Part shown: positions 41,001 to 50,963 of the stretch, piece by piece
Layout of the letters: the number at the start of each line of letters is the position of its first letter
Numbering within the stretch: position 1 is the first letter of the stretch
Source of the DNA: Balanoglossus misakiensis
Taxonomy: Eukaryota > Hemichordata
Reading direction: 5' to 3'
Length of the DNA stretch: 64,000 nucleotides
Assembly: GCA_040954595.2 (NCBI GenBank)
Contig: CM082588.2
Coordinates: 3,658,001-3,722,000 of the forward strand
Notes under the pieces: model-generated
The model's input: only the letters and a program-made list of their open reading frames with translations
What the model was told of the DNA's origin: nothing
The model's database searches: none
Made by a program: the position numbers and the translations under genes

Positions 41001-43104
41001 AGGAAGAATGTCGTCAGTTGGCAACTTCGTGGACCATAATATAATAGGGTGAAAGGTCATGTCTGTCTGTCTGTCTGTCTGTCTGTCTGATGTATGTCTG
41101 TCTGTCTGTCCGTCTGTCTGTCTGTCTGCCTGCCTGCCTGTCATCCACAAAACATACTTACTTGTATTGTCCACCAGAATCTAACAGATACATATCGTCG
41201 TCGGTGATCTGGACATTGGTTTCGTTGGTCGATCTACAGTAAAGATACATGAGTTATACTTGCACCAGAAAGACAACGTCGAAAGAACACACATTATATA
41301 TCTATTAAGAGATATAGCCATCGGCCTTAGGATAGGAAAATACTAGAAACATGAACATAATTTTACTTTTTATAATAATTATCTTAATATAATTTTTAAA
41401 GCTCTTGATTTTAGGGTGTACATGAAAATAACAAAAAAAACTGATTCTGACGTAAACGACTGATCGCAGAGAAAGATGGCGGCACGTCCGGGTGCATGTA
41501 AATGAGCCAATATGGACGCGTTTTTTTCATTTCCGCAAATAAAATGATGATAAAAGATGACTGGGGCTCTTAAAACGGACGTTATGATACAGCAATTTAA
41601 GCTTACTGTACACCCCAAAATCAAATACGCTAAAATACATCTAAGGTTACCCTAAACCGCTAACTTACGTGTAGTGAATAACAGCTCCATTAGGACCAAA
41701 AGCAGAGATAGAACCAAAGCTTGGCATTACGAAATCTGGCTGTTGTCTACATTACAAGATTAAACATTATAGATGGGAGTAAAAAGAGTGACATTGCTTT
41801 ACATCTAGGTACTTGATCTGTGGTCGCGCCACTTACTTATAATGTATGACGGCACCGTTCGGTCCGAAGGCCGAAATGGAACCAAAACTGGGCATCACAA
41901 AGTCGGGTTGTTGTCTACATCACGGCAGAAAGAGTGGATTAAAAATAAATGGGACCGTCATTTCAAAACAGTTGTGATCACCTCTTGTGAAATGTGTGTG
42001 TCTGACACACGACAGAGTGCAACGAAAGCTTCTCAGCAGTCGTGTTCTTTCTATCTCGGGCTTGTACACTTGTAAGTATATGAGAACCCTCACACGGCAA
42101 GGAAAATATACAAGAAGCGCAACATGAAATGTGTAAGACATTTCTTTTGGGTTTCTCTCCAACATCACATACAAAGCACTGTTAATATGATGTGCATAAA
42201 AGACAGAGATGTACTCTTACTGTCTGAAAGACACCAGTTTGGCGTCTCCTGAAAGTTCAGTCACATATTCTCCGGTCTTCACAGCATTCTCTATCCAGTG
42301 CAAGAACTCAATCTTTGCAATGGCGTCTTGAATCTAAACACAAAGAAAGATGACGTAGTGATTGACAGAAATCCAGAAGCTGTAGGCGCAGGCCTATGTT
42401 CATAACGCGACTGAAAATTCGACTTTCAACAAAGGTGATGTACTATGTAACAATGAAAGGTATCAACCCAATGCACACAAACAAAATGACGTAGGTGTAT
42501 AGTCACTGGGGCATAGAACCCCCTAAGCAAGTGTGTATTCGACTTACATTTCCTTCCTTCATACCAGCGATTTCGTTCTCGTTTTTCACCGCCTTCATTA
42601 TTCTGATAGGCACGGCCGCTGAGTATTGTTTACTCTACAAAAAAGGAAAACAAAAACAAACTGAATATTTACACACACACACGCACTCACTCACACACAC
42701 ACTACGTATGTACATGTACACCACTATAACCACCATCTAAAAAACGGTTATTCCTCTATTCTACTCTATTAATCTCACGTTTACAAGCAAAAATATGGAT
42801 ACAAACCTCGTCCACGCTGTTATAGATACCATAGCTTGCCGAGTTGCTGATCCACACCTTGCCTGCCATCCCAGCTTCATTCGCGAGATCAGCCAAGAAA
42901 TTATCATAATCCTTGAGTAAAAGGCACTTGCTTGAGTCTTGGCTGCATTGGGCTGCCTGGTCGTCTTGATGAAGGTGTTGATTTATTGCAGGGACGTCAG
43001 TTACAAGTTTAGCAACGTTCTTGATGTAGAGACTGCAAGGCAGAAAAGAAAGGTATCAAACAGATGCGAAATCATTATCATCATCGTCGTCGTCGTCGTC
43101 GTCG

Positions 43105-43146
<42 letters not shown>

Positions 43147-45084
43147 ACAACAACAACAACAACAACACAACCGTAACCACCACCACCACCACCACCACCA
43201 TCACCATCACGAATAACGGCCACTTACATAGTTGTATCTTCTTTGAAGATGGTGTACGCAAAGAAAACTGGATTGTATGGAATATCAGCCCCTCTCAAGT
43301 TGAATAACCCTAAAACAATAAAAATAAATATTGACTGTAGTGTAATTATAGTTACATGATGTTCCTTGTATCCATAGCATAACAATATGTTTTGAGAATT
43401 TTCATGTCATTAAAAGAGATGACAGTTTTCTGTTGCGGTTGGACTATATCACAGGCGGGGAAAAAACGAAGCGGGAGTACAATTATTTCATGTTGCCTAC
43501 ATGCGGTGTCGTCCAGTGCGTGCAGAACCATCATGTTGGTTTTCGCATTTGCCATTTCCGTTCGAACCTCTTTGATTTTATCCCACCAATCTTGTCCTAG
43601 AAAAACAAAAATGGCGGATCATATGTGAGCGAGGATGATAAATATGGGTCCGTCCGACACTGTTGCAGCGACGCATGCCCTATAATTCGCAACACGCAAA
43701 ACTTCGCTCTCAAAGATCCCAACATTCTCACAATATAACAATATATGAAGCTATCTGTCTTGTATGTGTATTAGAATTCCTTCATTTTGATAATCGGACC
43801 GACGTTGATAGTTGATGGGACCCGGATGTTGTAACGACAAGTATAGTGCTATACTCAATATGTTGAAACAAACCATCGACAGTAGTCTATGAACAAACCT
43901 ACATACACATTTAAAGGTTGGAATACTTCATCGGTCCATACAATAAGCTATACATTAACAAACCTGTCCATTTCAGCTCCATGGCCATCAATGGTTCATT
44001 CGTACAAGCAGGTCTACCCTCCGTCCAGACAATGTCTATTAAATTGTCTGCGTGAGGATACATTGTTATGTTCTTCCCAGATTTCTCGAAAGCATCTTGG
44101 TAATTATCATGGGTACCTACAAGATATAAGTTAAATGGTTGTCAGTGCAAGGGTCGCTGGAAATGGCGACTGCAAAACGGTTAAAGATGGGTTCCACCAC
44201 TGGCAAGCAACGACGATGCATAGCGCCACAATAATTTCCGTTGTAAACGATGCTCATGGGGAAAGCGTTCACGTGGCGGTTGTCATGGCAGGCGAAACCG
44301 AGTCAAGTTCACATTTTCAATAAATTCTGTTCTACTCACTCAGTGACAACAATGTGGGGTCGAAGGCTACTTTGGTGAAGTCGTCAGCGTCTCCTGACGG
44401 AAGAACATCGATCAACCAATCCCACTGGCTGGGTGTACCCGATTCGCCTGAGGAAAGCGAAGAAGAAGAACAAGAGACCGTGATTATACCGCCACGGGCA
44501 ATGCAAACGTGATATCACATATTTCTCAATCTGAATTCTTGTGTTTCCACTAACGTACAGTCCATAGTGGGTTTTATTGGGCAGTTGCAGCATACTGTCT
44601 TTTCGGCCGTTGTACAACAAATTGTATTGATGTGGCCGGGTCATGAAACGAGAGCAGACTGAGTGTTAGGTGGTGCAAATCACACATGCAATAACGAACA
44701 AAAAATGCGTTTGAAAGACAGGAAATTAAACGTGACGTCATTACCGCTCCGCATGAGAATCCAATTGCAGTCCAGCTGTTGTTCGGCTTGCAGAAAGTAC
44801 CGCCCATCAGTCCATACTGCCGACATGTTAAACGTTACTATGGCTAAACCTGGGCGGAGAAGAAAAACAATCCATGTATTTATGATTAGGGATAACGTAT
44901 CGAAATAATAATAATAATGATATCAGCAGCAGCAGCGGCAACAACAACGACAACAACAACAACGTTATGGGCAAGAGAACTAACCTGAAGAACCAGTGAG
45001 TCCGCTAATCCAGTGTCTTCGCTTGTGACATTCTGCGATGTATTCACTCTGCATGCAAAGGTGTATGTACAGAGAAAGGGGTAG

Positions 45085-45176
<92 letters not shown>

Positions 45177-46004
45177 CAGTTACAGATACATGTACATTAG
45201 AGATTATTTTAACTGCAGTAGAACACAGCACAACACCATTAGACAAATTAAAGCAACACAAACCGAAACCTACTGGTAACACCCCAGAAGTTTTGTTTCA
45301 AGTACTTACATCGTGGGAATCTTCCGATGGGATAATATAAGCCATAGCGCCAATCCTCTGCATTTCAGCGCGTAGATCTACTAATCTCTCGGTTGTCACT
45401 GTTGTCGTTGGAGGATATATCTGCAGTGTAATAAAATCGGATAATTATATAATTGTTTTACAGGTAAGATCTATAAGGTGGTTTTATATCGTAAAGCAAT
45501 GACGTTTTCGCTCTTCCAACATACCCATGATTAAACCACGGATATACATTAAGTGAGACAGGTCAAGGAGTGAAGGCAAGGAGACAGATCACTATGGTTA
45601 CAAGCAGGAATAAAATCACGTGACTGTTAACTAAACGAATTCCGTATGCTTAGATTCTCTCCGCGTCTGTGGCAAAATAATACATGTATGTGGTCGGTGT
45701 ACATTGATGGTATGTTGTCGAACATATTCACTGCATGAAGAAGAAGAAGCCAGCAAACTCAGAGCAATATATTGTGCTGTTTTATTTGGGGCTTCCTCGA
45801 TGACGTCAATGCGACACGCCTTACCGGATTATCCGGATCGGTGCAATCTCTCTGGGTGTCGGGGATGTCTCCGGCTCGTCGCGTCCGCTGGGCACCCGGT
45901 CTCTTGAACTGCATCGATCCTTCCTGTAGCGGGCTTGGCAAGCCATCGCACAGGCAGATGACTGTGAAGAAAAACAGAGCGTATTTCAAACCACAGCGGT
46001 ACAT
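38058..46004 (-). CDS. XPNPEP2-like: Membrane-type Xaa-Pro aminopeptidase (aminopeptidase P, XPNPEP2-like) with two alternative-exon pairs
   Basis: Metallopeptidase (M24 pita-bread fold) that removes an N-terminal residue preceding Pro. Exons on minus: 45825-46004, 45310-45420, 44985-45048, 44745-44849, 44340-44447, 43964-44116, 43501-43596, 43228-43309, 42807-43032, 42548-42634, 42221-42333, [41837-41914 or 41669-41746], 41162-41233, 40891-40954, 40664-40733, 40370-40474, [39252-39323 or 39087-39143], 38782-38858, 38485-38583, 38058-38270. With one exon per pair and the longer second option, this gives 724 codons plus TAA (human XPNPEP2 is about 674). Seen: signal peptide [33 protein letters not shown]; metal ligands Asp486, Asp498, His561 (HGTGHG), Glu596 (EPGYYE) and Glu610; and a hydrophobic C-terminal tail after GGG, typical of a GPI-anchor signal. 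Asp486-Asp498 spacing is 12, not the usual 11. Confidence 0.93.
39087..39143 (-). other. Alternative exon 17b of the XPNPEP2-like gene
   Basis: A 57-nt phase-1/phase-1 exon between ACAG and GTAGGT. It encodes [19 protein letters not shown], which joins the upstream VHEG and the downstream EPGYYE in frame. The 19 residues between HE and EPGYY are close to the length in human XPNPEP2 (20). It is homologous in pattern (GP..I.GY..LE..F.S) to exon 17a (39252-39323). Confidence 0.8.
39252..39323 (-). other. Alternative exon 17a of the XPNPEP2-like gene
   Basis: A 72-nt phase-1/phase-1 exon between TTTAG and GTAAGG. It encodes [12 protein letters not shown] then [12 protein letters not shown], which joins VHEG and EPGYYE in frame and resembles the XPNPEP1-like loop length (24 residues here, 23 in human XPNPEP1). 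It and exon 17b occupy the same place in the fold. Confidence 0.82.
41061..41142. repeat. (CTGT)n tetranucleotide repeat
   Basis: A CTGT/CTGC tract with a few interruptions, in the intron between exons 13 and 14 of the aminopeptidase gene. Confidence 0.95.
41669..41746 (-). other. Alternative exon 12b of the XPNPEP2-like gene
   Basis: A 78-nt exon between ATGTAG and GTAAGT, phase 2/phase 2. It encodes [12 protein letters not shown] then [13 protein letters not shown] followed by a split Thr codon. The HY segment carries the conserved catalytic-pocket His of aminopeptidase P. It is separated from exon 12a by only 90 bp. It is identical to 12a in all 25 full codons at protein level. Confidence 0.88.
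41837..41914 (-). other. Alternative exon 12a of the XPNPEP2-like gene
   Basis: A 78-nt exon between ATGTAG and GTAAGT, phase 2/phase 2. It encodes the same 25 residues as exon 12b, but its final split codon becomes Lys instead of Thr. Third positions differ from 12b in 21 of 25 codons. Confidence 0.88.
43076..43212. repeat. Compound microsatellite (TCG)n-(TCA)n-(ACA)n-(CCA)n
   Basis: Successive trinucleotide blocks in the intron between exons 8 and 9 of the aminopeptidase gene, ending about 15 bp before the exon 8 donor. Confidence 0.93.
45088..45173. repeat. (GA)n microsatellite
   Basis: About 42 uninterrupted GA units just upstream of exon 3 of the aminopeptidase. On the minus strand it is a long CT tract before the acceptor. 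Confidence 0.97.
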
Positions 46005-46643
46005 TTTGTCGCGCCTTTATGGTGAAAGCTTGTACGCAATAATTCGACACTGTTGTCATAGAAACAGACGATCTTCTCCCATTGTCCATGTAATTGTGGA
46101 CCGCATGCGCACCGTTCGTTATTTATGCAAATGGCCGCGTTTGCAGCTGTTCCCAGTTGCACTCGATCACCTGAGAGTGAAAGATGTGTTTGATGTGGAA
46201 TCGATGTGTTCTATTTTGGTTTTATATGATAAAACTAAAATAGAACAAAGCTACTTATAATATATGCACCAGATATGTATTTGCGTTTGCCATGCCTATG
46301 GTGCATGGTGCAGGCTGCTGGGTCTAAGCATAGACAGGGGAAGATGGACATCTGTGTACTGTCTATGGTCTAAGGCATTGTGATTTGACCCTCTAGGACA
46401 CTTGTTGGAATACAAACCAACAATATCATTGTGTCGACTAGAATTTATATGCATAAGCTTGAATGCCCACGCGCAAACACTCATGCGCTGCGCGGAATTT
46501 CGAATTCATATGGTACATTGCAATACACGGAAACACGTACAGCAAAGTTTTCCAATTTTCACACAAAGACGACTTGAAAGGGATTGACAAAAAGCGACCA
46601 AGCACGCATTGGATGCAATGCCTGGCCGGCGCGTTCACACCAT
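46005..46643. other. Divergent interval upstream of the XPNPEP2-like gene
   Basis: This is the 5' flank of the minus-strand aminopeptidase gene and the plus-strand histone-like unit. No coding sequence was recognised. Confidence 0.4.
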
Positions 46644-46678
46644 TGTTTTCTCCGACGTTCGCAAAGTGGGCTTATATA
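46644..46678 (+). promoter_or_regulatory. Histone-type promoter element plus TATA box
   Basis: TGTTTTCTCCGACGTTCGC at 46644-46662 matches 18 of 19 bases with the element upstream of the histone H1 gene at 47588-47606. TATATA follows at 46673-46678 with nearly the same spacing as the AT-rich box in the H1 promoter. Similarity extends upstream (TTCACAC in both). Confidence 0.65.
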
Positions 46679-46722
46679 CAGCGAGCATTTCCGCCACACG
46701 TTTGTATAGCATACTAGTAACT

Positions 46723-46800
46723 ATGATTGTGCCAGCACTGATAGTTCTAATGCTCTCGATCATACTATCGGTGGAATTTGCAGTTCAAATCATGCTGTAG
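46723..46800 (+). CDS. Candidate 25-residue hydrophobic micropeptide in a histone-like transcription unit
   Basis: This is the first ATG after the TATA box at 46673-46678. It opens a 25-codon frame ending in TAG, with the peptide MIVPALIVLMLS then IILSVEFAVQIML, which is long and hydrophobic enough for one membrane span. It sits between a histone-type promoter element and a histone-type 3' stem-loop (46906-46921). The 11-bp repeat CATACTAGTAA lies on both sides (46710-46720 and 46849-46859), so the segment could be an insertion into a decayed histone gene. No homologue is known to me. Coding status is a guess from position. Confidence 0.25.
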   Translation: MIVPALIVLMLSIILSVEFAVQIML

Positions 46801-46905
46801 CCACTTTGAAATAAACTCAACAATACAGATATATAAACGCACACCACACATACTAGTAAACTGCGAAAACAGCGGGTCTACACAGCAGGCTAAAAGACAA
46901 AAGAA

Positions 46906-46921
46906 GGTCCTTTTCAGGACC
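46906..46921 (+). terminator. Orphan replication-dependent histone 3' stem-loop
   Basis: GGTCCTTTTCAGGACC is a six-base stem with a TTTC loop that fits the metazoan histone consensus (GGYYCTTTTNAGRRCC). No histone coding region lies upstream within the unit. No clear purine-rich downstream element is seen. Confidence 0.7.
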
Positions 46922-47587
46922 AGCAATGCACCAAAAACACTCGCGGCGGACTAGCTGCAGTGCTTGTGAGCTAGGAGTTTGGGCGGTTGGACGGCAACAT
47001 AAAGTTGTTCAAAAAATAATTTCAAGATTTGTAATTAGACCCTGTATGTAATGAGCCCGAAATCTTGGACAGTTCTTTACGTATCCACCGTTACATTCTC
47101 ACACAAATTGTGGTACGGATTTGTTCGCCGTTGGTGGCGTTGTTTGGGTCCCATGCTTCGGTGGTAAGATCCGTGAACATACCTTCACGAATCTTCAAAT
47201 TTTATTGCGACTAACGTCACCTCACAGGACGCTTTTAATATCATCAACCAGAACAATAAGTACCCCCTCTTAAAAATTATATGTCAAGTGTATTTAAGAT
47301 CCAGGGGTCGAAAAATTTACAGTTTTGTGAGCGATACTAACACACCGAGCGTGGGTTCCTCATTCACCTATCGAGATTAAAAATAACGAATACTTGTCAA
47401 AACCAGACCACATCCCCTCGAATCTGTAACGGTTACATGGAGCGGAAAATGGGCTAAACGGAGATGGTGGAATAAAACGAGTTTGGTTGAAAACTGAACG
47501 AGAAAAAGGGCAAATTGTAAGCATTGGAAGCACAGACATTTGAGAAATTGGCGATGTCTGTACAGAGCGCTTGCCTATTCACACATA
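46922..47587. other. Intergenic between histone-like unit and H1 promoter
   Basis: About 0.67 kb without recognisable coding sequence, repeats or RNA genes. Confidence 0.5.
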
Positions 47588-47622
47588 TGTTTCCTCCGAC
47601 GTTCGCGATTCTTCAATAAAAG
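47588..47622 (+). promoter_or_regulatory. Histone H1 promoter element and AT-rich TATA-like box
   Basis: TGTTTCCTCCGACGTTCGC (47588-47606) is followed by AATAAAAG at 47615-47622, about 100 bp before the H1 ATG. It is nearly identical in sequence and spacing to the element at 46644-46678. A classical H1 AAACACA box was not found. Confidence 0.55.
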
Positions 47623-47724
47623 CTGCGCTCCTCGGTGGTGTTTCAACAAAGCCTGTGCATTGTTTCATGCAAGCATCTCTAATCCAGCTCTGGTTTGAGT
47701 AGTATCTATTTCGTATTGTAAACC

Positions 47725-48333
47725 ATGGCCGAATCCGCTCCAGCCCCGAAAACCACGACCGAAGCACCGGTGAAGAAGTCCAAACCGGCTCCGACTCACC
47801 CGAAAACCATCGACATGGTGGTAGAGGCTATCAAATCTCTGAAAGACAAGAAGGGGAGCTCCATACAAGCCATCAAGTCCTACATCACGTCTCACTACCC
47901 GACCGTCAGCGAGTCACATCTCACCTCCAGTCTGCGCCGTGCCCTCAAGGGCGGACTCGAGTCGGGCGTTCTTGAGCGCCCGAAGGGTTCTACCGCCTCC
48001 GGCGTCACTGGTCGCTTGCGCGTCGGCAAGCTGCCGGAGAAACCCAAGAAGAAGCCAGCTCCCAAGAAGAAGCCAGCCAAGAAACCCACGGAGAAGAAGC
48101 CAAAGGCAGTCAAGCCTAAGAAGGCCAAGGCTACCCCGAAGAAGGCTAAATCAAAAGCAACACCGAAGAAAGCCAAAACTGCTCCGAAGAAGGCCAAGTC
48201 CACGCCCAAGAAGACCACCAAGACGGCGAAACCGAAGACGGTCAAAAAGGCAGCAAAGAAACTAGCAGCCAAGAAGACACCCAAGAAAACAACAAAACCA
48301 AAGAAGCCAAAAACAAAGACTGCGAAGAAGTAA
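47725..48333 (+). CDS. H1: Linker histone H1
   Basis: Binds the nucleosome dyad and linker DNA and compacts chromatin. The gene is intronless, with 202 codons plus TAA. Seen: a short Ala/Pro/Lys N-terminal tail; a winged-helix H15 globular domain at about residues 25-100 (HPKTIDMVVEAIKSLKDKKG, SSIQAIKSYI, LRRALKGGLESGVL, ASGVTGRL); and a Lys/Ala/Pro-rich C-terminal tail with many KKPAKK/TPKKAK units. The absence of introns and the histone stem-loop 34 bp past the stop indicate a replication-dependent gene. An AATAAA also lies between the stop and the stem-loop. The gene stands alone rather than in a core-histone cluster, apart from the histone-like unit 0.8 kb upstream. Confidence 0.97.
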   Translation: MAESAPAPKTTTEAPVKKSKPAPTHPKTIDMVVEAIKSLKDKKGSSIQAIKSYITSHYPTVSESHLTSSLRRALKGGLESGVLERPKGSTASGVTGRLRVGKLPEKPKKKPAPKKKPAKKPTEKKPKAVKPKKAKATPKKAKSKATPKKAKTAPKKAKSTPKKTTKTAKPKTVKKAAKKLAAKKTPKKTTKPKKPKTKTAKK

Positions 48334-48366
48334 ATTCGCAGTTCACAAATAAAACCAAACCAAAAC

Positions 48367-48403
48367 GGCCCTTTTCAGGGCCACCACATCCTCCGAAAGA
48401 GAA
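48367..48403 (+). terminator. Histone mRNA 3' stem-loop and downstream element
   Basis: GGCCCTTTTCAGGGCC at 48367-48382 is the canonical histone stem-loop bound by SLBP. CCGAAAGAGAA at 48393-48403 resembles the purine-rich histone downstream element that pairs with U7 snRNA. Together they define the processed, non-polyadenylated 3' end of the H1 mRNA. Confidence 0.93.
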
Positions 48404-50661
48404 TACCTCATATTTTATTCCACACCACACTATTCAGCCATCACCATGACATTGCCTTACGGCAAAGGTGTACACATATTGCTCTTACTGTTATTGACAC
48501 ATCATTTTGTGACCCTTGCCCAGACTTGCTCCAGCTCTATGCCATATTAAATTAAGTGAATTGCGCCCAAATTTGTCCAGAGTTTCTATAACGTTTAAGG
48601 AATGACCGCCTAAGTGGGGGGTATTACGCATGCTCTCGTGAGTAAAGACAATGCAGAAAGTTATTTGAAATTCTTTCTATGACAAGGAGGTGTGTATGCG
48701 AAGCACATAAGCTTTATGTAATCTGCGGCCTAAGGAAACTTCGTACCCAGGGACTGAATTAGTGGCCCTCAAATTGCGCCTGGTGCGTGAGATTCAAATT
48801 TGCTTATACCAAAAACGAGCACCATCCATTTCCAGACATGCTACAGCAACTGATAACGCGATAAGCAAAGGTAAAAGCGCATATCACTACATCTGATTTT
48901 AATCGGATTGCGGGAAAGAGAACAAAAAAAACGATCCATCAACAGAGAACCGCGAACAAAACAAACTGGTGATCGACTTTGAAGAGTTGACCAAACGGGT
49001 CAAGATATAACGGCCCACACGCGGATCATATTTCTATGTTAACTATTAAATATCAATTGATGTTACAGTAGCTCATATATCATGTCGTTCATATATCACG
49101 ATGACCCTGGGAACAGGCTAATATGTGTTGAGCAGCTTTACTTTACACTCCAGCGTTCTTATACGCAACTCTTTAGACCGAAGTTTTCTCCGCTTTCGCG
49201 TTCGACCACTTACGCAAAAGCCTTATCTCCGTTATATATGAAAACTTAACAAACCCTTCGCATATGACATAACATTGCTGGTACGTGGAAAAGACAAACA
49301 AAATAAAGTAAAGTTGTTCTTTTTCTGTCGGGTGGCTCTTTGTGGCTTTTACACCAGAACGGAGCGGAGAAAATGCATACAAGACTGACTCCTTCGGGTC
49401 AATAAACAAAACGCGTGAAAAGTGTTCTTGTGTGACCCCTGGGAAAGGGAACTCTTTCGTGGCCTGGTGAGATTTCCGACTGCATCGCGAATTTTGCCAT
49501 GTGATAGGGCCCCTCCATTGCGTTGAACCGTGGTGTGAATTACACAAGATTGACCGCGTTGGTTCGCTGGTTGGTAAAAGGTGAGGGAAACAGCTTTATT
49601 TCTGTTTAGGCCAAATACATACTTCTGTTTTCAAAGTCTAGCAAGGGATAGGAATGCAATATGTTTTAAATCATTCGCTTTCACAACCGCGCAATGATGC
49701 ATGTTGAAAGCGCAATTACGATCAACAGAGCGTTACCACCACAACTCTCAAGTATATCGCAGACCCAAGAAAATGTGTTAATCTTACCCAGTACACACGC
49801 CGCTGCGAGAAGAACACCCTTCCCAGCCATGATTCGCGTAGGAAAGTTGCTCTGGAAACGATATCGACGACTTAAAAAACCCGATTACGGACGAGAATTC
49901 CCGGGTGATGCTTTTTTGACCTTCGGTGGAACTGCAGTGTCCGGGAGGAACGCGACGGCTGTAGAGATCTCCTACAAGAAAAACCGCCCACTTGCGCACA
50001 AACGTATCAGGCTACGGGAATAGTTAACCGCCCGGGGAGGGGTGGAACTGAATATTCGATTAGATATGATTTACAGGACTTCGTTCCCCGTTATCGCTTT
50101 TGACGCTGACGAAGTCGCTGTTCTATAAGACCACGACCTTTGACCTGTGCAGGGGGTCTGGCCAATAATCAAATCTCATAAATTTTCCTACAATAAACTT
50201 TCATCGATAAGCTTGTTTGATATAAACTCCTCCTTATCGTGAACACTGATGAAAAATCATCGCGTGTTGAGCGTGGCGTGAGAACGGAGGGAGAGGTGAC
50301 CTCCTTGGAGTGACGCAGACGTAAGACGAGCGATGCAATCGTCATCTTCTTCGACGAACAACCAAGATGACGCGACGATCTGCCGAAATCAACTGCACTG
50401 GCAAGTCTGGCTATTGTTAAATATGCGTTGAAAACTTTTTTTTTCGGGGAAATAACAGTATTCTCGCGTTTGGACTTCAGTAGTTAGAAGCTCTTTGTAA
50501 GTATAACTAAATTGTCGGACTTACTCATCGGTTACTGAAATTAAATTTCGTCGTTGACGTAAAGCGGCAGGCGGTGAGCTCGTGATAATCTAGTGATTAT
50601 ATGCGGATTACTTCTATACAGGTAAGAATTCTCCAACACGCTGTAAACCTCCGAAGATGCT
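48404..50661. other. Unassigned stretch right of H1
   Basis: About 2.3 kb with no recognised gene. A plus-strand open frame of about 109 codons at 49694-50023 shows no family similarity and no strong splice context. GC content rises between about 49.8 and 50.6 kb, where a promoter for the orphan exon to the right could lie. Confidence 0.35.
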
Positions 50662-50963
50662 GTGCACAACAGACTTACCGAGAAGTTTCACAGTGACTGG
50701 TTGTACCAGTGTCATCAATTGGCCAATTTTGCTGGACGAAACTGCCGGAATCTACCCACAACATCTAAAGTAAAAGAAAGCAATTATACTGTTCAGGTTT
50801 CAACTTTGTCTGCAGTTACAACTAATACAGGTAAAAGGGAAACAGAAGAACTTCGGGATCATCTGCACCATGGAGGGGAATGTTGGCCAAACTACCAGTG
50901 TTGGACGGCGATGCGGTATAATGACGATCTCTTAAGAACACGGGCTACTTTCGAGCTGATGAG
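50662..50963 (+). CDS. Candidate orphan coding exon, unrecognised
   Basis: An open frame of 101 codons, apparently open a few codons further upstream (EDAV before HNRLTEKFHSDW). It runs directly into a strong donor, CTGATGAG|GTAAGT. Composition looks like a soluble, Cys/His-containing protein (CHQLANFAGRNC, LHHGGECWPNYQCW), with no domain I can name. A GTAAGA donor-like site lies 40 bp upstream (ATACAG|GTAAGA near 50620), and a short upstream ATG frame (MQSSSSSTNNQDD) begins near 50334. No downstream partner exon was found, so it may be the start of an unknown gene or chance. Confidence 0.25.

Noticed and set aside
41379-41624. 81-codon minus-strand ORF between aminopeptidase exons 12b and 13
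   Set aside because: Falls in an intron, no similarity to aminopeptidase P and no splice signals in phase.
43001-43307. ORFs with poly-Ile/poly-Met/poly-Val tracts
   Set aside because: Products of the compound trinucleotide microsatellite in an intron.
45038-45340. ORF with Arg-Glu dipeptide run
   Set aside because: Reading of the GA microsatellite; the true coding sequence there is the minus-strand aminopeptidase exon 3.
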